Shown: positions 56,274-64,000, counted from the first letter of the stretch. The stretch is DNA of 64,000 nt from Rhodococcus sp. 06-235-1A (GCF_002258785.1 NZ_NOYI01000007.1:46459-110458), one strand, 5' to 3'. The notes: generated by a model not told the origin, from the letters alone. Numbers and translations are program-made.

Positions 56274-56587
56274 GTGAGCCGATGCGATGCCGTGACTGCG
56301 AGATGCCGATCAAACTCGTCCGGTCGATGACCCGACCGGACGGGTGGATGGTCCTCGACGCCTCAATGGACACCGACGGCGAAGTCCGTGTTCATCAGCT
56401 CCAGTCCGGTGCGCACGGCGAACTACTCCGCGGCGACAAGCTCGCCGAAGCCAATGCCAACAACGAAATGCTGTGGATGCTCCACCGCCGAAACTGCCTG
56501 GCCAACAAGCCAACCAACCCCAAACCTGACCACGTGCAACTGAACTTGCCCAAACGGGCGAACAGACGAAGGAGCTTTCGATCATGA
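56270..56587 (+). CDS. Small zinc-ribbon-like phage protein (105 aa)
   Basis: Begins with MRCRDCEMPIK after a GTG start and has a distal LHRRNC, forming C-X2-C and H-X3-C, a pattern seen in many short actinophage proteins that are probably zinc-binding. A basic tail (PKRANRRRSFRS) ends it. It overlaps parB by four bases. ATG 56282 is an alternative start. Function unknown. Confidence 0.72.
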   Translation: MSEPMRCRDCEMPIKLVRSMTRPDGWMVLDASMDTDGEVRVHQLQSGAHGELLRGDKLAEANANNEMLWMLHRRNCLANKPTNPKPDHVQLNLPKRANRRRSFRS

Positions 56588-58065
56588 CCATCGACACCGC
56601 AACCGACGAGATCGCCACCGCCGAGCAGGAGTTCGACGGCGGCACTGCCGCAACGCAGCTCGAAGACCTCAAGCCGTCGGTCATCACTGCGCATCCGAAG
56701 AATCCACGTAAGGCGTTGGGAGACATCGCCGAACTTGCCGCGTCGATCAAGGGCGAAGGTGTTATCGAGCCGCTGATAGTGACCCCGGCGAAGGGCAAGG
56801 GCAAGTACACGCTGATCGCCGGGCATCGTCGTCACGCGGCCGCGAAAAAGGCAGGGCTCAAGTCTGTTCCGTGCCTGATCCGGTTCGACCTCGAAGGCGA
56901 CGACCGGGCGCAGCTCGAAGTGATGCTCACCGAGAACCTGCACCGCTCGGACCTCAACGCGATTGAGGAGGGCTCGGCATATCAGACGTTGCTCGAGTTC
57001 GACGACGTCGACATCAAGGGTCTCGCCTCGCGTACCGGACACAACCAGAAGACCATCCGCGATCGAATCAAGCTCGCGAATTCCCCGGAATCGCTGCAGC
57101 GCAAAATCATCGCCCGACAGGTGACTCTGGAGGAGGCCCTCGCGCTCGCCGAGTTCGCCGACGATCAGCAGACGTACGACCGTCTCGCGCTGCACCTCGG
57201 TAGCCGCGACTTCCAGGTCAATCTCCAGCGTGCCCGTGAGGCTCGGGTGTGGGAGAAGCGTCAGGCGAAGATCGTGAAGCAGTTGGCGGACCGGAACATT
57301 CGCGTCACGACGAACGAGGAGCTGTCGCAGGAGGAGGAGGACTCCAACGGCGAGGTCGAGTGGTTGGAGCTCGAAGAGGACGAGCGGATTCCGGCGGGTG
57401 CGGAGACTGCGGCTGTGCTCAACGAGAACGCTCACGACGGCTACATCATGCATTTCAAGCGGACCGTCGAGACGAACGCCGACGGAAAACCGATCCAGCC
57501 CGCACCGACGCCGAAGGTCGAGGAAACCCCCGAGCAGATCGAGGCCCGTGAGCAGCGGGAGCGTGAGAAAGCGCTCGACGCTGATCTGCGGACAGCGGCC
57601 ACCGTGCGCCGCAGGTACCTCGCTGGTGTTGCCGCCGATCACGATGAGGATCTGGCCCTGAAAGCGTTGCGCCAGTTGGTGATGCAGTCGTATGCCACAC
57701 GCGTCGGAAACCCGTACTACGCGTCGGCAGCTCGTGAGCTAGTCGGCGTGCCACCGTTGACGAAGGACAACGACGACGAGTACGAGACCGTGCAGGTGAC
57801 CCAGCACGTGAACAAGATGAGCATCGAGCAGCTCGCCGTCACCCTATGGCTGCTCGACCACGTGGCCGAGGAATACCACATGGCCCGCTCGCGCGGCTGG
57901 ACCATGCCGACCGTCGACCTCACCCCCTGGCAGCAGGAGTTGACCGATCTCGGCTACGAGTACTCGACGGTCGAGCTGTCCATGCTCGAGGTCAGTGACG
58001 TCGACGACGCCGAGCCCGCCGAGTCGGCTGCCGCAGAGGACGCCGCAGACGGTGTCGAGGAGTAG
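56584..58065 (+). CDS. Phage ParB/RepB-like protein
   Basis: 493-aa protein. The N-terminal ParB nuclease/CTPase-like fold (about 25-130) has ITAHPKNPRKAL, LIAGHRRHAAAKKAG and MLTENLHRSDLNAIEEG. A helix-turn-helix (about 140-200) includes ASRTGHNQKTIRDRIKLANSP. Unlike chromosomal ParB, a long acidic, Glu-rich C-terminal half (about 250-493) follows. No ParA lies in the window, so plasmid-style segregation is not supported; phage ParB-like proteins often act in early DNA metabolism or regulation. Confidence 0.88.
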   Translation: MTIDTATDEIATAEQEFDGGTAATQLEDLKPSVITAHPKNPRKALGDIAELAASIKGEGVIEPLIVTPAKGKGKYTLIAGHRRHAAAKKAGLKSVPCLIRFDLEGDDRAQLEVMLTENLHRSDLNAIEEGSAYQTLLEFDDVDIKGLASRTGHNQKTIRDRIKLANSPESLQRKIIARQVTLEEALALAEFADDQQTYDRLALHLGSRDFQVNLQRAREARVWEKRQAKIVKQLADRNIRVTTNEELSQEEEDSNGEVEWLELEEDERIPAGAETAAVLNENAHDGYIMHFKRTVETNADGKPIQPAPTPKVEETPEQIEAREQREREKALDADLRTAATVRRRYLAGVAADHDEDLALKALRQLVMQSYATRVGNPYYASAARELVGVPPLTKDNDDEYETVQVTQHVNKMSIEQLAVTLWLLDHVAEEYHMARSRGWTMPTVDLTPWQQELTDLGYEYSTVELSMLEVSDVDDAEPAESAAAEDAADGVEE

Positions 58066-58068
58066 ACG

Positions 58069-58281
58069 GTGGCCGATCCAGTTGCCGCGGCGGACAACTG
58101 GTGGATCTCGCTACCGCCCGAACGCCGCGTCGGACTCCACCGGTACATCGCAGGCAGGCAAGCGGCAGCCGCATCAGAAGGACACGCCCCGGTCGAAGGA
58201 CAGATCGCCCTCCCAATCCGCACCGGAACCCCACGACGACCCCGGAAAGGCTGGCTGAACAGTGACAGACCTATCGACTGA
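58069..58281 (+). CDS. Hypothetical phage protein (70 aa)
   Basis: GTG start 3 bp after parB; 20-bp overlap with the following gene. It has an aromatic segment (DNWWISLPPERRVGLHRY) and a basic C terminus. No family recognised. Confidence 0.62.
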   Translation: MADPVAAADNWWISLPPERRVGLHRYIAGRQAAAASEGHAPVEGQIALPIRTGTPRRPRKGWLNSDRPID

Positions 58282-59248
58282 ACCGTTCCTGACGACGGTC
58301 ACTGTCGGCACCAACGATCTGCGGCACGCGTTGGTGTCGGTGTCCCGGCATGCATCGGCCATTCCGGAAATCACGTCCATTCACCGCGTGCGCCTGGAGA
58401 TCACCCGCACGCAGGTGTATGTCGTTGCAACCGATCGTTTCTCGGCCGCACTCGCACGGGTGTCGGTCATCGCACCGGCCGCACCGAACGCCGGCCGAAT
58501 CGACCTGACACCGGAGAACGTGCGAGAGATCATCGCGGTGTTCAAACCGAGCAAGGAAAAGGACGACGAACCGGAGTGGCTGACGCAGATCGAGACCGAC
58601 GACACCCACGTCATTCTCACCGACGTCTCCGGGATGATCGACGGTAAGTCGATCGCGTTCGTCCGGACACCCGTCGACGATGGGTTCCCGTCGATCGACA
58701 TCAGCATTTCCCGCGCGCTGGCCGGGGAGCCGGTGTGGCTGGAGAACGTCCACGTCGACGGCTCCCGGATCGCACTGTTCGAGTCCGCGTCACGCCAGTA
58801 CAACAAGCCACTGACAATCGAGTCGCGATCCGGCACCAGCGGCTTGGTCATCAGCTGCGGATCGAGCTTCCTCGGCCTGTGCATGCCGAACCGCACCGAC
58901 GAAGAGATCGACGCGGCCACGAAGGCGGCGTGGCAGAACTGGCGCGAGACGCTCCCAGATCCACGCTCACCGCTCAACGTCAGTAAAGCGACCAGAGATG
59001 CCGGAGCGTCCGACGTGGGCGTTCAGGACGACATCCTGGGCGACGCGGTGGCACTGATTCGGTCGACTCAGAAGTGCACACGCGGCCTGTTGCAGAAGCG
59101 GCTCCGGATCTCGGCAACACACGCCGACGAGGTGCTCGGCGAACTTGAAGAACTCGGCGTCGTCAGCGCCGCCGACGAAGACGACGGCCACCGCTCGGTA
59201 CTCATCCGCTCCGACGGAACCATCCCCGACACGAAAGACGGTGACTGA
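58262..59248 (+). CDS. Sliding-clamp-like protein fused to FtsK-gamma-like winged helix
   Basis: 328 aa. Residues about 15-212 resemble a shortened DnaN beta clamp: LRHALVSVSRHASAIPEI at the start, VYVVATDRFSAALARVSV like the clamp ATDRYRLA motif, DDGFPSIDISI like DGEFPKY, and a domain end SFLGLCMPNR like the clamp C terminus LVMPMRL. Residues about 255-316 (DAVALIRSTQKCTRGLLQKRLRI, then ELEELGVVSAAD) match the FtsK gamma DNA-reading domain. The combination would couple a processivity ring to sequence-directed DNA binding. The clamp assignment is from motif order, not alignment. Confidence 0.65.
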   Translation: MTDLSTEPFLTTVTVGTNDLRHALVSVSRHASAIPEITSIHRVRLEITRTQVYVVATDRFSAALARVSVIAPAAPNAGRIDLTPENVREIIAVFKPSKEKDDEPEWLTQIETDDTHVILTDVSGMIDGKSIAFVRTPVDDGFPSIDISISRALAGEPVWLENVHVDGSRIALFESASRQYNKPLTIESRSGTSGLVISCGSSFLGLCMPNRTDEEIDAATKAAWQNWRETLPDPRSPLNVSKATRDAGASDVGVQDDILGDAVALIRSTQKCTRGLLQKRLRISATHADEVLGELEELGVVSAADEDDGHRSVLIRSDGTIPDTKDGD

Positions 59249-59251
59249 AAA

Positions 59252-59866
59252 ATGATTCGACGCGACATGAGCGATGCCACTGATCACTGCTGGCGCAGTG
59301 ACCACGAGCTGTGGCGGGAAGTGCAGAAGGCACGCGAAGCGGCCGACAGGAAGCACGGCGAGAACTCGATCGAGCAGATCGGTGCATCCGACTCGCGGTG
59401 GCTGTCGATCCTGATCGAGGAAGTCGGCGAGGTCGCTCACGAACAGACGTACGACGCGGCCGGGACTGTCGAAGCGCTCCGCGCTGAACTGATCGACGTG
59501 CTCTCCGTTGCGTCCGCGTGGGTCAGTGCCATCGACGCGGAGAGGCGGAGGGCCGAAAAGGATACCGAACCGCAGGAGCAGGTCAAGACCTATTGGGAGG
59601 GGCTAGAAAGACCTGCTGTTCGCGGCACAGCCGTCGTCGCGGATTGCGACTTTCCCCGCTACTGGGCGAGAGAAGAAAAGCTGATCGGCGAGCGGATCGA
59701 AGTCGTGCGCCTTAATCCGAGTGTCGACGGATGCATTGACAACCGGTATGGATATGGGTGGACCAAGGTCACCGAAGCAAAGGGCTACCACGGGATTGGC
59801 CACCAAACCGTCTGGATCGAGCCCGGATCATTCCGTGAGCGCGGAGCCGCGGCGGTGTCCGAATGA
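59252..59866 (+). CDS. MazG-like nucleotide pyrophosphohydrolase-type protein
   Basis: 204 aa. The N-terminal half carries the all-alpha NTP-PPase pattern: LIEEVGEVAHE followed by ELIDVLSVASAW, the E-E-x2-E and E-x2-D metal sites of MazG/dUTPase-like enzymes. Phage MazG proteins adjust nucleotide or alarmone pools. The C-terminal 90 residues (WIEPGSF ending) have no recognised domain. ATG 59267 is an alternative start. Confidence 0.78.
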   Translation: MIRRDMSDATDHCWRSDHELWREVQKAREAADRKHGENSIEQIGASDSRWLSILIEEVGEVAHEQTYDAAGTVEALRAELIDVLSVASAWVSAIDAERRRAEKDTEPQEQVKTYWEGLERPAVRGTAVVADCDFPRYWAREEKLIGERIEVVRLNPSVDGCIDNRYGYGWTKVTEAKGYHGIGHQTVWIEPGSFRERGAAAVSE

Positions 59867-60675
59867 ACGCCGGACTGATTGCACCGGGTCTCGCAGCCGC
59901 GGTGCGGGCGATCAAACCGACGATCACCGTGATCCGGTGCCGCGGTATCGGCGAGCCTATGTCGAAGAACACCTTGCAGACGGTCACCGATCGGCTTGAC
60001 CCGAAGCGGTTCAAGGTGATCGAACTGAAGTGGTCGGCGTCGTTCGGCCCGGTGCCGAGCCGTGACGGCGACTCGTTCGGAGTGTCCGTCGAACAGGCCG
60101 AGCGATTTCTACTGCAGCTGATCATCGACCAGCCCGGCCCCGTCGTGCTGATCGGCTACTCCGGCGGCGCGCAGGTCGTCGGCAACGTCGCCGCTCGCGC
60201 CGCGATCAGCCTCCCGGCCGTGCGCGCGAAAATCATTGCTGTCGGGATGATTTCGGACCCATCACGTCACCATCTCCAGATCGAGGGGCAGGACCGCGGC
60301 GGACAGGGCATCATGACCGGACGTTTCGTCCCCGAGGACCACTTCAAGGTCTGGCAGCTCTCCGCGTGGGGCGACCCGATCTCCGAGCAGCCGAACATTC
60401 GCGCGCTCGAGGACCTCGCCGCAGGTATCGAGTTCTGGTCGTTGAAGGACCCGGCCGCGTGGATGAAGGACATCGGCCGCAAGGCGTTGGCCGGCCGATT
60501 CCGGTTCTGGGAACCGCGATCGCTCGCATCGTGGGGCCTGGCGTACCAGTGGTCCCTCGGCTACACCCGCGATCACCGCCACACGAGCTACCACGTCGAA
60601 CACATTCGCGGCGTGCCCGGACCTCCCCGGACCTACACCGAGCACCTGGCCAAGCTGATCGGAGACCTCGCATGA
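59863..60675 (+). CDS. LysB/PE-PPE-like alpha/beta-hydrolase esterase
   Basis: 270-aa serine esterase-type protein. Nucleophile Ser100 is in LIGYSGGAQ; ISDPSR resembles the product-side loop of LysB and cutinase-like enzymes. Asp171 (WGDPIS) and His240 or His244 (DHRHTSYH) complete a plausible triad. LysB enzymes of mycobacteriophages cleave mycolate esters at lysis. Here the gene lies among early genes, not beside a holin or LysA, so a different timing or role is possible. It overlaps both neighbours by four bases. Confidence 0.72.
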   Translation: MNAGLIAPGLAAAVRAIKPTITVIRCRGIGEPMSKNTLQTVTDRLDPKRFKVIELKWSASFGPVPSRDGDSFGVSVEQAERFLLQLIIDQPGPVVLIGYSGGAQVVGNVAARAAISLPAVRAKIIAVGMISDPSRHHLQIEGQDRGGQGIMTGRFVPEDHFKVWQLSAWGDPISEQPNIRALEDLAAGIEFWSLKDPAAWMKDIGRKALAGRFRFWEPRSLASWGLAYQWSLGYTRDHRHTSYHVEHIRGVPGPPRTYTEHLAKLIGDLA

Positions 60676-61220
60676 ACGCACGTAAGGGTGCACCCGACCT
60701 CGACGCTGCGGAGCTGCTCGCCGACGCGATTCGCACCTACTCCCGCCAACAGTCACTCGGAAGGCACCCGCTCTTCCCGAGCGGACCCGTCAAGGACGGC
60801 CCGGACTTTGCCGACCACCTCGCCGAGGAAATCCAGGGGCACCTGCACTCGCACGGTGCCGCGATCAACCTGCCGCAGATATTCGCTCCGAAGCCAGTCG
60901 GCATGACATTTACCGCCTACGGAGTCTCGCTGTCGGAGCTGGGCGAGGATGGCGACGAAATCATTGTTCTGGGCCACGTCTCGCGTCGTCGGCTGCTCGC
61001 AGCCCTCAATCGGTACTGGCGAACATTCGTCGGTCTCAACCGCCCCGACATCACGGAACTGCTCCGCGATGGCTCTATGAAGCACACGTGGGCCGAGTTT
61101 CTCGAGCCCGCGAACACCGAAGCTATCGAGTGGGCGTTCCTCTGTTATCCGGCAGCAGCGCCGGACTCGGCGGTGCTCGCGTCGAACGAACCGACGCCGA
61201 TTACGAGGTGGTCCGCATGA
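60672..61220 (+). CDS. Hypothetical phage protein (182 aa)
   Basis: Soluble protein with a His/Pro-rich middle (EIQGHLHSHGAAINLPQIF) and a helical, Arg-rich segment (GHVSRRRLLAALNRYWRTF). Four-base overlaps with both neighbours. No family recognised. Confidence 0.7.
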   Translation: MNARKGAPDLDAAELLADAIRTYSRQQSLGRHPLFPSGPVKDGPDFADHLAEEIQGHLHSHGAAINLPQIFAPKPVGMTFTAYGVSLSELGEDGDEIIVLGHVSRRRLLAALNRYWRTFVGLNRPDITELLRDGSMKHTWAEFLEPANTEAIEWAFLCYPAAAPDSAVLASNEPTPITRWSA

Positions 61221-61372
61221 GCGCCCGGTGGACGCTCCCCGAACTGCTCCAACAAATCGCCACCGAATGCGGCCCGACGCTTCGCAACGAGGACATGGCC
61301 GCGGCTGCGGCCGAGGTGATCCGCAACTACTTCGCGGTCATGCCTCGCCAGATCGATAAGGCCACGCAGTGA
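61217..61372 (+). CDS. Hypothetical phage protein (51 aa)
   Basis: Short helical protein with acidic and alanine-rich stretches (NEDMAAAAAEVIRNYF). The ATG overlaps the previous stop (ATGA) and its stop overlaps the next GTG. No family recognised. Confidence 0.6.
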   Translation: MSARWTLPELLQQIATECGPTLRNEDMAAAAAEVIRNYFAVMPRQIDKATQ

Positions 61373-61602
61373 GTTCGGGGCAGCGGCCGCGTACGCCGAT
61401 TCACTTCCCGCGCATGAAGTACCGAGCGGCGAAGCGCGACCAGAGGGCGGCGCTTGGTCATCACCGCTGCGTCTACGTGACCATCAAGGCGGACTTCAAG
61501 CCGCTCAGCAGTGAGGTTGCGGCCGCGATCGCCGAGATCCAGGACACGGCTCGCAAGATGGCCGAGAAGACCCGATTGCCGAAACTTTGGTACGTGCCGT
61601 GA
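61369..61602 (+). CDS. Hypothetical phage protein (77 aa)
   Basis: GTG start overlapping the preceding stop. Basic N-terminal half (RTPIHFPRMKYRAAKRDQR) followed by a helix (EVAAAIAEIQDTARKMAEK). Possibly nucleic-acid binding from its charge, but no family recognised. Confidence 0.6.
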   Translation: MSSGQRPRTPIHFPRMKYRAAKRDQRAALGHHRCVYVTIKADFKPLSSEVAAAIAEIQDTARKMAEKTRLPKLWYVP

Positions 61603-61775
61603 GCACGGTCAATCAGCGGCGAATTCGCCGCATTGCTGCACGCCGGTACGAGAGAGCTGCGGATCTGACGTGGCGTGACTTCCTGGCTGAGTGGAGAGCC
61701 ACCGAGGAGAAGATCGAGGCCCGCCGTGCCGATGACGAACAAACCGACAAGCCCTGGTGGAGGTTCTGGATATGA
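61599..61775 (+). CDS. Hypothetical basic phage protein (58 aa)
   Basis: GTG start overlapping the preceding stop (GTGA). Arg-rich N terminus (NQRRIRRIAARRYERA) and a Trp-rich end (PWWRFWI) that could associate with the membrane face. Function unknown. Confidence 0.58.
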   Translation: MSTVNQRRIRRIAARRYERAADLTWRDFLAEWRATEEKIEARRADDEQTDKPWWRFWI

Positions 61776-62110
61776 GAAGAATCGCGACAGAACGTGCCCG
61801 GTGGGTCGCGATCCGCGACGACGAAGAGGATCGGCGTCGCTATGCCGCCCAGGACGTCATCGCGATGATCGACCGCGTTGTCGACGTGGTGAAGCAACGT
61901 GACGACGCGATCGCTGCCGAACACGATGCCCTTCAACGGCTCGATCAGTGGGCAGAGGAAGCGCATTCCGCTGCCGCGGAACGTGATCAGGCATTTCAGG
62001 CCCTCGGCCGAGTCCGTGACCTCATGGACCTATGGGAGATGGAAGCAATTGACCAGGACGACCGTGACACTGTCGCGTTGGTCCGGAATGCATTGGATGG
62101 CAAGCAATGA
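61772..62110 (+). CDS. Coiled-coil phage protein (112 aa)
   Basis: Almost entirely helical, with heptad-like hydrophobic spacing through IDRVVDVVKQRDDAIAAE and WAEEAHSAAAERDQAFQ. The ATG overlaps the preceding stop and its stop overlaps the next start. Likely oligomeric. Function unknown. Confidence 0.65.
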   Translation: MRRIATERARWVAIRDDEEDRRRYAAQDVIAMIDRVVDVVKQRDDAIAAEHDALQRLDQWAEEAHSAAAERDQAFQALGRVRDLMDLWEMEAIDQDDRDTVALVRNALDGKQ

Positions 62111-62286
62111 CGAAGCGAAACCCCGAGGACTACTACACCGAGGTCGACTCGGACAAGGGCTACGAGACCCGCTGGAAAACAACACCGAAGTCGCTCACTG
62201 AGCAGGACGCGCAGTGGGACAAGACTGATCGGCTCGAAGCGCAGCGAGCCGCGCGCGCGGAACAGCGGAGGAAAGTCGATGCCTGA
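62107..62286 (+). CDS. Hypothetical charged phage protein (59 aa)
   Basis: Small, highly charged protein starting MTKRNPEDYYTEVD and ending in an Arg/Ala/Gln helix. ATG overlaps the preceding stop; 8-bp overlap with the next gene. Too short for many gene finders, but in frame with the overlap chain. Function unknown. Confidence 0.6.
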   Translation: MTKRNPEDYYTEVDSDKGYETRWKTTPKSLTEQDAQWDKTDRLEAQRAARAEQRRKVDA

Positions 62287-62842
62287 GAACAATACTCGGT
62301 GCCCGAGGAGGTATCGAGAAGCTCGTTGCCGTCTGCCCTTGCCGCACGAGCCCCGGCACTGCGTGTTCTCATTCTGGGATTCGTACGATGCCCCGCGATC
62401 ATCTCCCGCACCAGCCGCGTTCCGAATCGGTGCCGTTAGTTCGCAGCTGGTCGATTCGCAGCTCGTCGACGCCAATGGGTACGACTGGTCCGCCCGTGGG
62501 GAATTGGCCTACTACAAGAAACCAGCCGGGTGCAGCGACGAAGACTGGAGTCAGATGGCATGGGCGGGCTTTGCCAGCGCTACGTACTTCGGCCCCACCG
62601 TTCTGCCCGATGGCCCGTGGACGCTCGACTCAACCGCGAAAGCCGCTGCGTGGCAGGAACGTCGGCGACGGGGCGTTCCCTACATTCACCGAATCAATTG
62701 CAAGGAAGCACCATCGCGCCGTCCACTCGCGAAACGGTTCTGCTGGGTCGTTGTTTTAGAGCCGGGCGCACACATCCACCACCGAACATTCGAGTCCGCG
62801 CTCGGAACCCTTGCACGGCTGTATGCCGAGCGTCGTGTGTAG
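62279..62842 (+). CDS. Cys/His-motif phage protein (187 aa)
   Basis: The N terminus TRCPRRYREARCRLPLPHEP with a following HC spaces Cys and His like the small zinc-knuckle segment C-x8-C-x5-H-x4-HC found in many actinophage proteins. The C-terminal two thirds are alpha/beta with many Trp residues. Not recognised as a known enzyme. It ends the overlap chain; 134 bp follow before the endonuclease gene. Confidence 0.65.
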   Translation: MPENNTRCPRRYREARCRLPLPHEPRHCVFSFWDSYDAPRSSPAPAAFRIGAVSSQLVDSQLVDANGYDWSARGELAYYKKPAGCSDEDWSQMAWAGFASATYFGPTVLPDGPWTLDSTAKAAAWQERRRRGVPYIHRINCKEAPSRRPLAKRFCWVVVLEPGAHIHHRTFESALGTLARLYAERRV

Positions 62843-62929
62843 CGGATCGGGGTTCGGCCGAAGCCCGCCCAGTGTGCCGGCCTTTCCGTGGTGTTGACGT
62901 TTTCGACGAGTGGTGAGGGATAGAGATCG

Positions 62930-62977
62930 ATGAGTGTTTCCTACGTTGTGGTGTGTGGCCGTTTCGACGGTGACTGA
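62930..62977 (+). CDS. 15-codon leader ORF before HNH gene
   Basis: ATG 62930 has GAGGGA upstream and encodes MSVSYVVVCGRFDGD; its stop overlaps the HNH start (TGATG). The HNH ATG itself has no separate ribosome binding site, so this mini-ORF may supply ribosomes by coupling. Very short, so translation is uncertain. Confidence 0.4.
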   Translation: MSVSYVVVCGRFDGD

Positions 62978-64000
62978 TGGCGTGGGTCCGGTGGGGCGAC
63001 AATTCGCACGACCACCCGATCGTCATGGGCGTGATGGATCACGACCTGTTCGACGATCGCCTGCTGAACGAAGTACATGGCTTCATTTCCCGGTGCGCAG
63101 CCCAATCGGGCTCTCACACGACCGACTACGTCATTCCCCGCGGTTCAGCGGTTCTGATGGCTGGCGCTTCTCGTGTCGACGTACTGGTCGAGGTGGCCAA
63201 GTTCGCGGGCTACTTGACGGAGATCGAGGTCAAGGGTCGTCGGGCGTACAAGCTCGTCGACAACGACCCTGATTTCCTGCACCTGCGGCTCGCCGCAGAG
63301 ATCGAGTGGGAGAAACAGCGAAAGTCCGACAACTCCAACCCTGCCCTCATCATCCCCGTCCGAGTCCGCGACGGCGACGCCTGCCGCTGGTGCGGCTGCG
63401 TCGTCAACTGGGGATCGCGCAAAGGTGGCCGCAACGGTACCTACGACCACCTCGTGCCCGGTGAAGCAGCGACCATCGACACCTACGTCGTGTCCTGCGG
63501 CTCGTGCAACGCCGCGCGTGGCGACAACAGCACCGGCAAGTGGCAGCGCCCGCTGCTGCCTGCCCCGAGCAGCCCGTATTTCTCGAAGACCACCGTCGAC
63601 TGGATTCAGAACAACGAGTGGGCCCGCAACAACGGCTACGAGCCACCAGCTCGCAGCCGCAAGGTAGTTCGACCCGGAGACCCGGCCCCGTACATGCAGG
63701 GCCGTTCGACGAGCCTGAGCCCCGCCACGGCGGAGAGTTCGGCACCAGCAGAGGAGCGACCCGGCACCCAGCCGGAGACCGCGGGCACGCCCGATCCCAC
63801 TGACGCCTCTGCACCGCGAACCGACACGAAGTCGGCGACCGCCACGTCGAACACGCGAACCGACACCCAGTCGGCGCACGCACCCACTCCGCGCACTACC
63901 AGCGAAAACGCCCCATCTGCGGATTCCGGTAGAACCAAGCAGATTCCAGCTGATCGCCAGTCTGCAAGTTCTGACGGACCTGGTCGGGACGGGGCGGGAC
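62977..64000 (+). CDS. HNH endonuclease with disordered tail (3' truncated by window edge)
   Basis: The frame stays open from 62977 to the window end, giving 341 visible residues. A zinc-binding HNH core occupies about 135-180: C136-R-W-C139, DHLVPG (Asp157-His158) and C174-G-S-C177-N. Residues 1-130 look like a helical DNA-binding or WYL-free regulatory region with RVDVLVEVAKFAGYLTEIEVKGRRAYKLV. From about residue 205 the chain is low complexity, rich in Pro, Ser, Thr, Asp and Glu with RTDTKSAT/RTDTQSAH repeats. Free-standing HNH nucleases are common in phages, either homing or near packaging genes. Confidence 0.8.
   Translation, partial: MAWVRWGDNSHDHPIVMGVMDHDLFDDRLLNEVHGFISRCAAQSGSHTTDYVIPRGSAVLMAGASRVDVLVEVAKFAGYLTEIEVKGRRAYKLVDNDPDFLHLRLAAEIEWEKQRKSDNSNPALIIPVRVRDGDACRWCGCVVNWGSRKGGRNGTYDHLVPGEAATIDTYVVSCGSCNAARGDNSTGKWQRPLLPAPSSPYFSKTTVDWIQNNEWARNNGYEPPARSRKVVRPGDPAPYMQGRSTSLSPATAESSAPAEERPGTQPETAGTPDPTDASAPRTDTKSATATSNTRTDTQSAHAPTPRTTSENAPSADSGRTKQIPADRQSASSDGPGRDGAG

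Noticed and set aside
62894..62926. TTGACG plus downstream AT-rich box as promoter for the HNH gene
   Set aside because: The spacing to TAGAGA is 21 bp and to GATAGA 19 bp, so the match is too weak to annotate.

Overview
The window is high-GC actinobacterial DNA, most likely from a Rhodococcus (or close Rhodococcoides) chromosome. Pointers are an actinomycete-type SAM-IV riboswitch upstream of metY-metX, IdeR/DtxR-like iron boxes, a DnaE2 mutasome polymerase behind a GAAC-N4-GTTC SOS box, DUF3017 next to folD, DUF6412-like proteins beside a second YidC, and a mycolata-type (LysB-like) phage esterase. The genus is an inference from gene content; no rRNA, tRNA or CRISPR array was seen.

Layout, chromosomal part (1-53.36 kb). 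1-7.2 kb: probable polyamine/omega-amino-acid catabolism (APC permease, universal stress protein, FAD amine oxidase, aminobutyraldehyde-type dehydrogenase, Lrp regulator, class III aminotransferase). 7.2-8.9 kb: pyrimidine salvage (deoA, cdd). 9.2-12.6 kb: sdhCDAB with a strong terminator and a candidate iron box upstream. 12.6-16.8 kb: acyl-CoA dehydrogenase and a sugar-type (CUT2) ABC importer. 17-20 kb: a two-component system bracketed by two exported, extremely Asp-rich proteins. 20-24.5 kb: D,D-carboxypeptidase, YihY/BrkB membrane protein, trpS, exonuclease III. 24.5-31.4 kb: a run of co-directed genes, namely response regulator, intramembrane-type sensor kinase, DUF4173/4153-like protein, DUF6412-like protein, ABC ATPase, ABC membrane protein, a second DUF6412-like protein and a YidC paralogue; its joint function is unknown and it is the best chromosomal candidate for an undescribed system. 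31.5-33.9 kb: iron-siderophore lipoprotein behind an IdeR-like box and an MFS exporter. 33.9-36.9 kb: SAM-IV riboswitch, then a 23-codon leader ORF beginning Met-Cys-Cys-Cys, then metY-metX. 36.9-47.3 kb: DUF3017 protein, folD, pentapeptide protein, TrmL-like methyltransferase, several SDR enzymes with MerR, HxlR and MmyB-like regulators, a DUF4349 lipoprotein, a secreted protein and a sensor-kinase relic without catalytic His or ATPase domain. 47.3-53.36 kb: phosphodiesterase, dnaE2 and a divergent MMPL transporter.

Phage part (53.37-64 kb, runs off the window). Immediately after the MMPL stop codon there is an XRE repressor facing left and a small DNA-binding-type protein facing right, with matching promoter/operator sequences between them. 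They are followed by about 20 tightly overlapping rightward genes: small unknowns, a phage ParB-like protein, a sliding-clamp-like protein fused to an FtsK-gamma-like winged helix, a MazG-like protein, a LysB-like esterase, zinc-ribbon-like small proteins and an HNH endonuclease with a long disordered tail. This looks like the immunity and early region of a prophage. No integrase, terminase or structural gene lies within the window, so the element is only partly visible.
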